From positions 60,731,919-60,795,918 of the forward strand of contig OZ038385.1 of the NCBI GenBank assembly GCA_964036045.1: a stretch of 64,000 bases of DNA, in the 5' to 3' direction. A program made the position numbers and the translations under genes. The notes beneath the pieces were generated by a model. It was given only the letters and a program-made list of their open reading frames with translations. It was not told the DNA's origin and searched no databases. The stretch comes from Eutreptiella sp. 'Long Island Sound 2002'. Lineage: Eukaryota; Euglenozoa; Euglenophyceae; Eutreptiales; Eutreptiaceae. Positions 1 to 8,432 of the stretch are shown here, piece after piece; position 1 is the first letter of the stretch; each line of letters begins with the position of its first letter.

Positions 1-323
1 GATGCGGATCGAGATTATGTCGAAAATGCCCTGAATCCAGCAGATGATCCGTTCCAAGATGAGTGGATCGACGAATCAGGCTGTGTTCACAATGTTAATG
101 CAGCCGCTGGAGGTCAGAACGCCTAGGGGAGCCACGAAAATCGCCCCTCCCCAGGCGATTTCAGGCATGATCCCCAGATTCCTGATCGACCATTACTTGA
201 TGTAGGGTCGCTTGTCTCCTCTCCCCTGGATCCGGCAGCGGATCCTTCTGTTGTAGTGGACGAGGTTGGTGTACAGTCCAAGCACAGGGCCCGTCAGTTT
301 GTCACAAAGCTGTGGGTCTCTGA

Positions 324-794
324 TTGCAAGGGAAATTTCCACTCGCCACTTGTTTGTGTGACAATGGATCAGAGGTAAATCTCCAATCCAATTCATTCTT
401 ACCCGACGACTGCGTATTTGAGTCGCCTCATCCTGTTACCCTCGAGGGAGTTTCTGGACATTCTCTCGCAGGTGGGCAACGCGGTTGTTATATATCAACT
501 CATTTGGTCGCTCAAGACCTTTGGGAAGAGCAAAATGTGGAAGAAGTTGTCCTTAAGGATGACTACTTCTATCGTGCCGACATAAAGTATGACCTTTATT
601 TGGGCCATCCTTGGCTTCGCAAGAACAGGGTAGCGCCCGTAGGTCATCGTCGTTGTTTTTTGCTGGAGTCAGGTCCCTTGGAGCGTCCTGAATTTCGTTT
701 TTTGCACGCAGGGTTTAAAAGTGCAGAAGAATTTTTGAAGCAAAAGGTGACACCAAAATTTGGTGAAGATGTCACCATTGCAGAGGTGAATTGA
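324..794 (+). pseudogene. Retropepsin-like aspartic protease domain of the Ty3 element
   Basis: The translated segment carries a DNGSE motif at 360-374 where retropepsins normally have D-S/T-G-A, followed about 75 residues later by a hydrophobic LGHPWL segment (near 600-620), matching the second conserved strand (ILG-x-x-WL) of retropepsin folds. In the family this domain cuts the gag-pol polyprotein. The frame coming from upstream (residues RARQFVTKLW, about 270-300) is offset and must shift near 345-355 to join it. A TGA at 792-794 separates it from the next domain in the same frame. The N in place of S/T is unusual but appears again in the unrelated-strand element at 22717-22731, so it may be a family trait, not decay. 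Confidence 0.6.
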
Positions 795-1217
795 AGTGCC
801 GATTACTCCCAAGAGTTAGAATGTCTTCGTAGGGACTCCCAGCCACGACGCCCTTCGCGCTGGCACTCTTCATCCTACAGAGTTGTCGACAAATGGCGCG
901 ATGCAATTTGTGAATACTTTCATGAACACCATTCCTTTTGGCCACAGTATGATGCCTTTGCTAACCGTATGAACAAGCGCTTTGACAAGCACTTTAGCGA
1001 CGCTTGGACCCATAACTTGGACAAGAAGTTGTGGATTAATCCTCCGTTTCACTTAATCCAGCAGGTCATCCACAAAATCAAGCAAGATAAAACCCAGGCA
1101 ATTTTGGTTGTGCCCTTGTGGGACGACAAGCCTTGGTTTCAGGAATTACCGGACATTTGTGTAGATCACATCGAACTTCCCGAAAGATTAAGCTGTATGC
1201 CAGGGACGACACAGGTC
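795..1217 (+). pseudogene. DIRS/Dam-methyltransferase-like NPPF domain between protease and reverse transcriptase
   Basis: The same frame as the protease stays open after the TGA at 792-794 until about 1215. It encodes a segment of the form D-x-F-A-x-R-x-N, then W-x-NPPF (NPPF at 1038-1049), then a run ending ILVVPLW and PWF. This pattern is the Dam-like adenine-methyltransferase relic known from DIRS-type and some other retrotransposons, in which NPPF/NPPY is the methyltransferase catalytic motif. Whether it is enzymatic here is unknown. The following coding frame is +2 relative to this one; the natural junction appears to be around the ELP residues at 1180-1195, so a one-base change separates this domain from RT. 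The assignment rests on motif pattern only. Confidence 0.5.
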
Positions 1218-4200
1218 CCCTGCCACAGCGGTCCTGGAGTTCGCTTGCATTCCTGGTGGATGGAAAGCTTTCTGACTCTAATTCTGCTGATTCTGGTACT
1301 GATTCTTGTGTTGGGTCTGAATCTGAGGTTGAGCGTGGTACTGATGATGAATCTATTTTTTCTGATTTTTGTCCGTCAGATACCCAAGGTGATCCAACGT
1401 CCAATGGATCCGCCTCGTCTCCCTCTTCCCCAATACGATCGACATCGAAAAGAATCTTCAGTGCACGGGCGAAGAAAAATTCGAAATTGCGCCGCAAATT
1501 CAGAGTTTTTTATGAAAAACCCCCTATGGAAGCTTTCATGGATCCTTTCGAGGAGCTGGATCACGAAGAGAATCTCTGGGATTTCGACACACGACCCACC
1601 TATCTTCAAGAGGCAGTTGATACGGACCTGTTTAGGGACATCCGTAAGAAGATTCTTCCTGCCAAGGCCGAAGAAGTTGCCAAAGTATTTTCGACAGTAA
1701 TTGCTGGTGATCAGGTGGACACTGAGTTGTGTTCCAAGTCAAGAGAAAAGATTTTTGAGGAACGGAAAGACACAACCCTTTCAGGAAAGTTGGTCAAAGA
1801 CCCCCCTGTCCGTGGGCAGTTCGGTGAAGCCTTCATCGAGCTTCGTGAAGGGTACAAGGCGAAGAAACAGCGCCCTTATGAGAACCATGGACATAAACAT
1901 GAGATCCTCAGAAAAATCACCGAGAGAAATCTCAGGGAATTTGGTTGGCTTGAGGGTTGTATGACCAGCGAATGGTGCTGTGCACCCTTCACAGTCCCGA
2001 AGCCACCGCCTGCAGACCAGAACACCATTGATGGTTGGCGAATGGTTGTTGATTTTCGCAATCTCAACGCCGAAACCAAGGCGGATTCACACCCCCTGCC
2101 CCTCATTGAGGAGGAAATCGCCAAGAGGGCAAGAGGTCGTTTGTTTTCTGTGCTGGATCTCCGTCACGGCTTTCACCAAATGCCGTTGAGGAAGGACAGC
2201 CGACCTCTCACCTGTATGTGCACGCCATGTGGCCCAGTCCAGTGGACCGTCATGCTCATGGGCCTGAAGAATGCCCCCTCATTTTTTCAAAGAATGATGG
2301 AGGATGTGCTTTTTACAGCCCATCCTGAGCTTCGTGCCTTCGTGAGTGTGTACATAGATGACATAATCATCGCGACGGAGGGGGAGGGACTGACCGAAGC
2401 CGAGCTGGTGGCCCTACATGAGAAGCAGCTGAACCAAGTTTTGGACATTCTTGACGCTAATCAGCTGATTTGTGGGCCAAAGAAGGGAAAATTTTTTTTA
2501 AAATCAGTCGAATTTTGTGGTTCTCTCCTAGAGAATGGCACCCGACGACCCAGTCCAGGGAAGCTCGTCGCTATTCAGAAGTGGAAGCGCCCTGAGACGA
2601 TCACGGAGTTGAGAGGATTCCTGGGTTGTTGCAATTTTTACCACACTTTTGTGCCGAATTATGCCAAATTTGCTGCCCCCCTCACTGAATTATTGAAGGT
2701 AGGGAGAGATGCGGGCAAGGCAGGTTCAAAGGTTCGTGTCAAGTGGACTGACGAGTGCGAGGAGGCCTTCCATCACTTGAAGGCGGCCCTCTGTGAAGTC
2801 GCCACGTTGCATGTGCCCCAATTTGACGGACCCTTCTACATTAGAAGCGACGCTTCTAGGTACGCGATCGGAGCTGTCCTTGAACAGGTTGATGAAGCCA
2901 CCGGCGATCATTACCCTCTTGCATTTTGGTCTCGGAAGCTAGCCCCACGCCAAATGCAATGGTCGCCGCGTGAGCAAGAAACATATGCCAACATCTGTGC
3001 TTTAAAAAAGTACCAATCGTGGGTTGGCACCAATCGAGTTGAGGTCCTGACGGATCATCGATCTCTGGAGTATTGGGCCACTGAACACATTGATACTGTC
3101 GCGAGCCCAGCTGGTCGACGGGCCAGATGGCACGAATTTCTCTCTCTGTTTGACCTCCATGTGTCGTATTTGCCTGGAAAACACAACACGGTAGCGGATA
3201 CTCTGAGCCGATGGGCTTACTCCGCCTCAGAGGGGCTGCAAAGTACCAACATCCATGGTACGGAGCAGGATCGCCATGTCATCATCGAATGGGATCAGGA
3301 AGAAAAGAAACTCATTCGACGTGCATGCATGCAGTGCGCTGTTAAACAGCACGCATTGCCGTGTCACGACATCACGGCCATCTCAGATCCGGCGCATGCT
3401 CATGAGATCTGCACCAAAACACTGAAAGTCGTGGAAAAAGTCACCGATCCCTCCTCAGGGAGTGTGAAACGGTTTGACTACACCCGACGAGTAAGTCGAT
3501 TTCGGTTGATCCAGGGCATTAAGCGTCGAGATCCGGCCAAAACTCCACCCCTGCCTAAAGATTCCCTGATCATCCGAGACTGGACGTCCGATTATCTGCA
3601 GGATCCCATGTTTAAAGAGGTCTTTGGAAATCTCCAATCCAAAGATGCTCACAGGGATGGGATTTTTGCTGAGTACTCGTTGGATGGGGGGAAGCTGTGG
3701 ATGGAGGGTAAATTGTGTGTGCCAGACGCCCTAGCCCCCCGAGTGTTAAACTGGTGGCACAAATGGGAGTCCCCCCACGCACATGGCCGTCGACTGTGGT
3801 CGATGATTAAGCATAGGTTGTTTGGATCGAGGCTCTACACTCATTGCATGAAAGTAGCCGCCGGATGTGCCCAATGTGCTGTCTCGACGCCCCCCAGCGC
3901 GAAGAAGCACGGCCATCTGAGGCCTCATCCTATTCCGGAGCGCCTCTTTAACAGAGTCACCAGTGATTTCTTCTATCTCGGTGAACTCGATGACGAAGAG
4001 TGCCATTGGACGAATAAAAAAGTCAATGGTGTGCTCCTTATTCAGTGCCGTCATTCCGGCTACATTCAAGTGTTGCCTTGCAACATTGAGTCGATGACTG
4101 GCAAGGCTGCCGCCAAATGGTGCGTGCAGACCTGGATGGGAGGCTGGGACGTCCCATCCGAGGTGGTGACGGATTCAGGCAAAGAGTACACCTCCGAATG

Positions 4201-5308
4201 GTGGAGAGAATTATGTGCTCGCCTTGGAATCCACCACCTCCGATGTGAAATTCACTCGCATCGAGCGCTGCCTGGCGAAAGAGCCGGCCGCTCAATTATT
4301 AATATGCTTCGTAAGGAGCTCGCGAGTGAAAAGGATTTCCATTGGATGGAAGTTCTCTTCGCATTGCTTCGCCGTTACCACAACACGCCTTTGTACCATG
4401 GCCTTTCTCCAAATGAAATTGTCTTTGGACGAAAGAAGTGTTGGTGGAACATGCCGTTGAATAATCCTCGCCCCTGTAAGGATGCTTTGCTGTTTTTGGA
4501 CGAAGTCCAACGAGCAGATAAATCTGTGTCGAAATTAATCCAGAAGCATCAAGCTGACTGGCTTTGGGTCCAGAATCAAGGCCGAAAAAACCCCCACAAT
4601 TTTGAAGTCGATGATCGAGTTTGGCTTCGAAAATCCGAAACCACCCTGGACGGAGATGACAAGCTTCTTCCCTTGTGGGAGGGGCCATTCGCTGTTACAG
4701 CGCGTCTTGGTGAGAACAGGTGGAGGATTCGTGTGGATGTCAGCAGGGAAATTGACGTTTCGGGCGATCGCCTCAAGAGAGAGATCCCCTCCCCTAAGGA
4801 TCGGGTTAAACCCCTTTTTTGGACTGCGAAACACTTGTCTGATCGGGTCATCGAAGGGGGAAAGTACGAACTCAAGAGGATTGTTGAAGCAAGACGTGAC
4901 GCCAAGGGCGAATGGGAATTTCTGTGTGAGTGGAGGGGCTTTGATTCCAGTCACAACAACTGGGAACCAGCCCAATCTTTTGTCCATGGGTACACCAAGG
5001 GGTTCATCGACTTCCTCAAGAAGCAGCCCGAAATTGGAGTACTCCTGACAGACTGTCTGTCGAAACCAGACAGACAAGTGGAGAGCGACGGAAAACGACC
5101 TGTGGTGAATCGAGATCCAGCCTTTTACGGCCCTCAGCAGCCACATTCCAGGGCTGATCCGTCGATCCCCCCTCCTGCGGTCAGGCCAGCCCAGGAGCCA
5201 AATGAGGACCAAGCTTCAAGTTCGGCCGCTGATTTGCAGCGCCCAAGCCGTACGAGGGCCAGGCCAGACAGGTTGGTGGTCACATGTATTCGTGCTTGGC
5301 CGAATTGA
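1118..5308 (+). CDS. Ty3/gypsy pol: reverse transcriptase, RNase H, integrase, chromodomain
   Basis: A 1396-residue frame, although homology to pol only begins about 25 residues in, so the first ATG is probably not the biological start. An acidic linker (about residues 45-110) precedes the RT. RT motifs include L-D-L-R-H-G-F (near 2153) and YIDD at residues 412-415 (2351). RNase H shows S-D-A-S (D578), an E in S-P-R-E-Q-E-T, LTDHRSLEYW and VADTLSRW. Integrase has an H/H and C-x2-C zinc arm (HKWESPHAH; CAQC), then D950, D1019 and E1054; spacing between the last two is 34 residues, one short of the usual 35. A chromodomain runs from about residue 1250 to 1302 with aromatic residues and WEP, which in chromoviruses directs integration to marked chromatin. 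The tail after residue 1305 is Pro/Ser/Arg-rich. Codon frame is clean throughout, with stop TGA at 5306-5308. Confidence 0.9.
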   Translation: MGRQALVSGITGHLCRSHRTSRKIKLYARDDTGPLPQRSWSSLAFLVDGKLSDSNSADSGTDSCVGSESEVERGTDDESIFSDFCPSDTQGDPTSNGSASSPSSPIRSTSKRIFSARAKKNSKLRRKFRVFYEKPPMEAFMDPFEELDHEENLWDFDTRPTYLQEAVDTDLFRDIRKKILPAKAEEVAKVFSTVIAGDQVDTELCSKSREKIFEERKDTTLSGKLVKDPPVRGQFGEAFIELREGYKAKKQRPYENHGHKHEILRKITERNLREFGWLEGCMTSEWCCAPFTVPKPPPADQNTIDGWRMVVDFRNLNAETKADSHPLPLIEEEIAKRARGRLFSVLDLRHGFHQMPLRKDSRPLTCMCTPCGPVQWTVMLMGLKNAPSFFQRMMEDVLFTAHPELRAFVSVYIDDIIIATEGEGLTEAELVALHEKQLNQVLDILDANQLICGPKKGKFFLKSVEFCGSLLENGTRRPSPGKLVAIQKWKRPETITELRGFLGCCNFYHTFVPNYAKFAAPLTELLKVGRDAGKAGSKVRVKWTDECEEAFHHLKAALCEVATLHVPQFDGPFYIRSDASRYAIGAVLEQVDEATGDHYPLAFWSRKLAPRQMQWSPREQETYANICALKKYQSWVGTNRVEVLTDHRSLEYWATEHIDTVASPAGRRARWHEFLSLFDLHVSYLPGKHNTVADTLSRWAYSASEGLQSTNIHGTEQDRHVIIEWDQEEKKLIRRACMQCAVKQHALPCHDITAISDPAHAHEICTKTLKVVEKVTDPSSGSVKRFDYTRRVSRFRLIQGIKRRDPAKTPPLPKDSLIIRDWTSDYLQDPMFKEVFGNLQSKDAHRDGIFAEYSLDGGKLWMEGKLCVPDALAPRVLNWWHKWESPHAHGRRLWSMIKHRLFGSRLYTHCMKVAAGCAQCAVSTPPSAKKHGHLRPHPIPERLFNRVTSDFFYLGELDDEECHWTNKKVNGVLLIQCRHSGYIQVLPCNIESMTGKAAAKWCVQTWMGGWDVPSEVVTDSGKEYTSEWWRELCARLGIHHLRCEIHSHRALPGERAGRSIINMLRKELASEKDFHWMEVLFALLRRYHNTPLYHGLSPNEIVFGRKKCWWNMPLNNPRPCKDALLFLDEVQRADKSVSKLIQKHQADWLWVQNQGRKNPHNFEVDDRVWLRKSETTLDGDDKLLPLWEGPFAVTARLGENRWRIRVDVSREIDVSGDRLKREIPSPKDRVKPLFWTAKHLSDRVIEGGKYELKRIVEARRDAKGEWEFLCEWRGFDSSHNNWEPAQSFVHGYTKGFIDFLKKQPEIGVLLTDCLSKPDRQVESDGKRPVVNRDPAFYGPQQPHSRADPSIPPPAVRPAQEPNEDQASSSAADLQRPSRTRARPDRLVVTCIRAWPN

Positions 5309-6956
5309 GGAAGCCATCCTACCACATTCTGCTCAATCCACTGTTCATTCTTTCTGTTTATGTCATGATGTGGAGAACTGCGAATGTTTGATAATTTGAC
5401 GTCAATCAATCCATTTTTCTTTGGTCTCCGTTCGGTAACGTATCGAAAGTCGAAAGCCGAAAGCCACGGAGTGTGCTGCCGTGTTCAGAAAAAACCAAAC
5501 TCAGGCTTAATTCAGGCAGATTCGGGGTAATCTTGTCTCTGTTGGTCTGTGCATCTTTGGAATTTGGCTACTCGTGCAGATGGAAGCAAATGTACATAAT
5601 CAAAACACCGGCCGGTGACATTCACCCCTACAGGCACCCCCTGTAGTACTGGCTGCACCAGATGCGACGCCAGGAACTCAGATCTCACCTTCATTTGCTG
5701 TGATGCTGACGCCAAAGTCCAGATTCAGATCCAGGATCCTCAAATTTACCTTGAATTTCTCAGGTTTGTCCATCATTCTGCCACTGTTGTACGAAACCCA
5801 GACGTCAATTGTTCAGACAATCTTCAGATAGGAGCTCTAGGGACTTCTAACAGCAACCTCTGAAGTCCGTAAGCTTCGTTGTATTTTTGGCACACGCCAA
5901 TGTGAGCTCAATCCGACCTGAAACTGTCGAAAATTGTGAATCCAAGTGTCTTGTGGGACTCCATCGAAAGATTGGCCTTGTCCAAGTCGATTGACACCAC
6001 CGCCACTGTAAATTCGGTGTCTCGCAGTTATATACTGTCAGTAAAGCGCCTTCAGCGAACCTTCGGCGCGTTACATGCCAAGGATCCAGGGCTATCATGT
6101 CCCATCATGATGCATCATCACATGATCCACATTTTGATGGAATCTGTTGGATGCTCGCGAACCAACGTGCCGGAAAGCACAATTGAGCTGAATAAACGAC
6201 AATATATATTAACTCTAGTCTAAACGAAAGTGTTAGTAGTTTCAGTTCCAGACATTCCGCTTCATTTCACCTCCATCTTAGGGAATTTGCTGACTTTAGG
6301 ACAATTTAGGTTGATTTGCATGTCATCTCCTCACATTCCTCGAAGATCTGTTTAGATCTAAGTGCACAGAAAAGCATCCTTACCTTCTGTGGTTCACTTA
6401 GAGTCTGTAGATTACATTTGTATTTGTTTTCCCTCTCTGTGAGTGTTTAATCTCCTTCATCTCTGCTCAAATTGACTTTCAATTTGGTTGAATCTTGTGA
6501 TCATCCACCAGATGCGCCAAATCTGAGCCACATGCTGCACTTTTCAGAACGACAAAAGCGGGATAACACGATGTAGAGTTTGGCGAGGACACCGTAGCGT
6601 GCCCGCGACAGCGAAACTGTGCCAGAGCGCTGAGATGTCACTCCATTTCTTGATCCCCCCACTCAATCCACCAATAATCTACCTCATTCTCAACCAATGC
6701 ATGGTTTGGTATCGATTCTCGATACGTTTACATGCTTTTTAGCCTCTGACCTAATGTTTTACTGCACGGAGGACTGTTTGTCACTTCTCATTCTGTCTCA
6801 TTTCAGGTTCATCCATCGTGATTCAGTGCCAATTCAGCCCAAATCAGGTCAGATCAAGCAGATTTCGCCCCATCGAGGCTACATTTCTATTTTTTTTCTG
6901 GGACTTACCCGCACTACGTTCTTCGTTGACGTAGCGACACACCCCAGTGTGTTTTT
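5309..6956 (+). other. 3' non-coding part of the Ty3 element; no recognisable gene
   Basis: About 1.65 kb between the pol stop and the candidate polypurine tract. Short open frames occur (for example 5936-6223) but show no domain I recognise and no counterpart elsewhere in the window. Long 3' untranslated spacers occur in some large gypsy elements, but this could equally be unrelated sequence joined to a truncated element. Confidence 0.4.
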
Positions 6957-6966
6957 GGAGGGGGAG
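6957..6966 (+). promoter_or_regulatory. Candidate polypurine tract
   Basis: A run of ten purines, GGAGGGGGAG, immediately followed by TG at 6967. In LTR retrotransposons a polypurine tract primes plus-strand synthesis directly upstream of the 3' LTR. No matching 5' LTR is in the window, so the role is inferred from position and composition. Confidence 0.35.
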
Positions 6967-7332
6967 TGTAAGTGCGGCTAGCCCCATCTGCTCAGATTTT
7001 CAGACATTCTGCCCAGATTGGCTACATTTTGGTCATTTTCTTTGCTTCGGCGGAATCGCCGCCTCGCAGCTCAGTCTCAGGATATTTCCTATATATTTCT
7101 GATATGCCGGATTTGATTCCGCGGTCCATTTCCCGTAAATCCGCCGCGTTCCGCTATTTTAGCTGGAATCGCCATTTGCCGCTGACGCGCGCTCGCGGGC
7201 CAGATCGGCCAAACATTTTTACATAATTGGATTATTTAAATCTTTTCAGACAGTTTTGGACACTCAGATGTATTTAGAATAATTCGCATCAATTTTCTTC
7301 ATAGACTGGGATTTTCTGCCGGACCACAATCA
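6967..7332 (+). repeat. Candidate 3' LTR of the Ty3 element
   Basis: The stretch begins TGTAAG after the purine tract and a CA is found at 7331-7332, just before the ATG of the next ORF. It is AT-richer than the GC-rich unit that follows and holds no ORF of note. The right border is arbitrary because the 5' LTR lies outside the window and no target-site duplication can be tested. Confidence 0.2.
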
Positions 7333-7334
7333 GC

Positions 7335-8432
7335 ATGGACCTTGCTTCAGTTGTTGCTGCTCTCGCCTCTGTTGGTGTCCGAGTATCCGGTTCTACCCCC
7401 AATAACAACATCCAGGGAGACTCCTCGCGTGCCTGCCCCACGGGTCTTGCCGGCCCCGAGCCCTCCGGCACCCTCAACGACCCAGGGCAGCACTTTCAGG
7501 CTCCCGCCGCGCCTGCTCCCCCGGGGGCCGGCACGCGCGCCACTGCCGCCCCATGTCCACCTCCCCCTCCGCCCACGGGCCCCCGCGGGCTTCTCGCTCC
7601 CCCCTCCACCCGTACGCGACCCCCTCCCCCAGCCCCCGCCACCACCGCTCCCGCTCCCCCCGGCGCCGCCAGGCACGCCACCGCCGCCCCACGTCCACCT
7701 TCCCCTCCCCCCACAGGCCCCACCGTGCTCCCCGTTCCCCCCACCACCCATACCCATCCACCACCCCCAGCCCCCGCCACCACCACTCCCGCTCCCCCAG
7801 GCGCCACCAAGCACGCCACCGCCGCCCCATGTCCACCTTCCCCTCCCCCCACAGGCCCCAGTCGTGCTCCCCGTTCCCCCCTCCGCCCGTACCCGTCCTC
7901 CGCCCCCAGCCCCCGCCACCGCCGCTCCCGCTCCCCGAGGCACCGCCACCCCCGCCACCACCGCAGGTCCACGTCCTCCCCCCGCCGCTCCGGGACCGCG
8001 AGCTCGAACCCCTCCCCCCCCCGGACCCCCGCCCACCTCGCCTGGTGGTCCGCCCCTGCTTTGCAGGAGCTCCGCCGCTGGGTGAAGTGGGCCGGGGGAG
8101 CGGGAAGGCGAAAAGGGGTGCACATGGTGCGCACCTTCGAGGAGGTGCGCACCCGCACCCCCGCCGACCCCAACGAGGCCGCCCCGGAGGCCATCATGCC
8201 GCAAGCGGCATGGGAAGCCCTCCTCCGCGATGCAGTCCAGGTCCTCCGCCCCCCCTACACCCCCCAAGCCCTCCGCCAATGGCTCCGGGCCACCGACCCC
8301 CAGGCCTGGGCCATCGGCGCCCCCCCCCCACCCCACCACCACCACATCGGGAAGGGGAAGGGCAAGGGCAAGGGGAGGGCAAGGCACAGCAAGGGACACT
8401 CAGGCAAGGGGGCACGGAGGCGCCCCAACTGA
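7335..8432 (+). CDS. Proline-rich repeat ORF of unknown function, possibly ORF1 of a T-poor element
   Basis: A 365-codon frame starting at ATG 7335. Residues 1-60 are ordinary sequence (MDLASVVAAL start). Residues about 60-220 are Pro/Ala/Thr-rich and built from a 46-residue unit encoded by tandem 138-bp repeats. Residues about 238-335 look like a folded segment with several Trp (AWWSAP, RRWVKWAGG, QAAWEALL, ALRQWLRA). The tail has five His in a row and alternating Gly-Lys, ending RRRPN. I do not recognise the family. The other frames are also open here because the DNA is extremely GC-rich, so protein status rests on the non-repetitive ends. It lies at the start of a unit ending in the ACCT tail at 11013-11032, which suggests a transposon-encoded product. 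Confidence 0.4.
   Translation: MDLASVVAALASVGVRVSGSTPNNNIQGDSSRACPTGLAGPEPSGTLNDPGQHFQAPAAPAPPGAGTRATAAPCPPPPPPTGPRGLLAPPSTRTRPPPPAPATTAPAPPGAARHATAAPRPPSPPPTGPTVLPVPPTTHTHPPPPAPATTTPAPPGATKHATAAPCPPSPPPTGPSRAPRSPLRPYPSSAPSPRHRRSRSPRHRHPRHHRRSTSSPRRSGTASSNPSPPRTPAHLAWWSAPALQELRRWVKWAGGAGRRKGVHMVRTFEEVRTRTPADPNEAAPEAIMPQAAWEALLRDAVQVLRPPYTPQALRQWLRATDPQAWAIGAPPPPHHHHIGKGKGKGKGRARHSKGHSGKGARRRPN
7551..7970 (+). repeat. 138-bp in-frame tandem repeat, three copies plus a partial
   Basis: The same landmark (CCATGTCCAC or CCACGTCCAC) recurs at 7551, 7689 and 7827, exactly 138 bp apart, and a diverged version is seen near 7964. As 138 is 46 codons, the repeat preserves the reading frame of the 7335-8432 ORF. 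Units are C-rich (more than two thirds C on the + strand). Confidence 0.85.

Larger units (their letters stand above)
1..7332 (+). mobile_element. Degenerate chromodomain Ty3/gypsy LTR retrotransposon, 5' end outside window
   Basis: The order of coding domains is gag/protease remnant, DIRS/Dam-like domain, reverse transcriptase, RNase H, integrase, chromodomain, as in Ty3/gypsy chromoviruses except for the extra domain after the protease. The reading frame is broken: a TAG near 124, a frame change near 345-355 just before the protease motif, an in-frame TGA at 792-794, and a frame change near 1185-1195. The long downstream pol frame (1118-5308) is intact. The 5' LTR and most of gag lie upstream of the window. 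The 3' boundary is uncertain: I place it at a purine-rich tract followed by TG at 6967. The copy cannot make its full polyprotein as written. Confidence 0.85.

Noticed and set aside
7289-7477. Minus-strand and other-frame ORFs overlapping the proline-rich ORF
   Set aside because: Open because of C-rich composition; the 138-bp period keeps every frame open, and only the + frame at 7335 has non-repetitive flanks.
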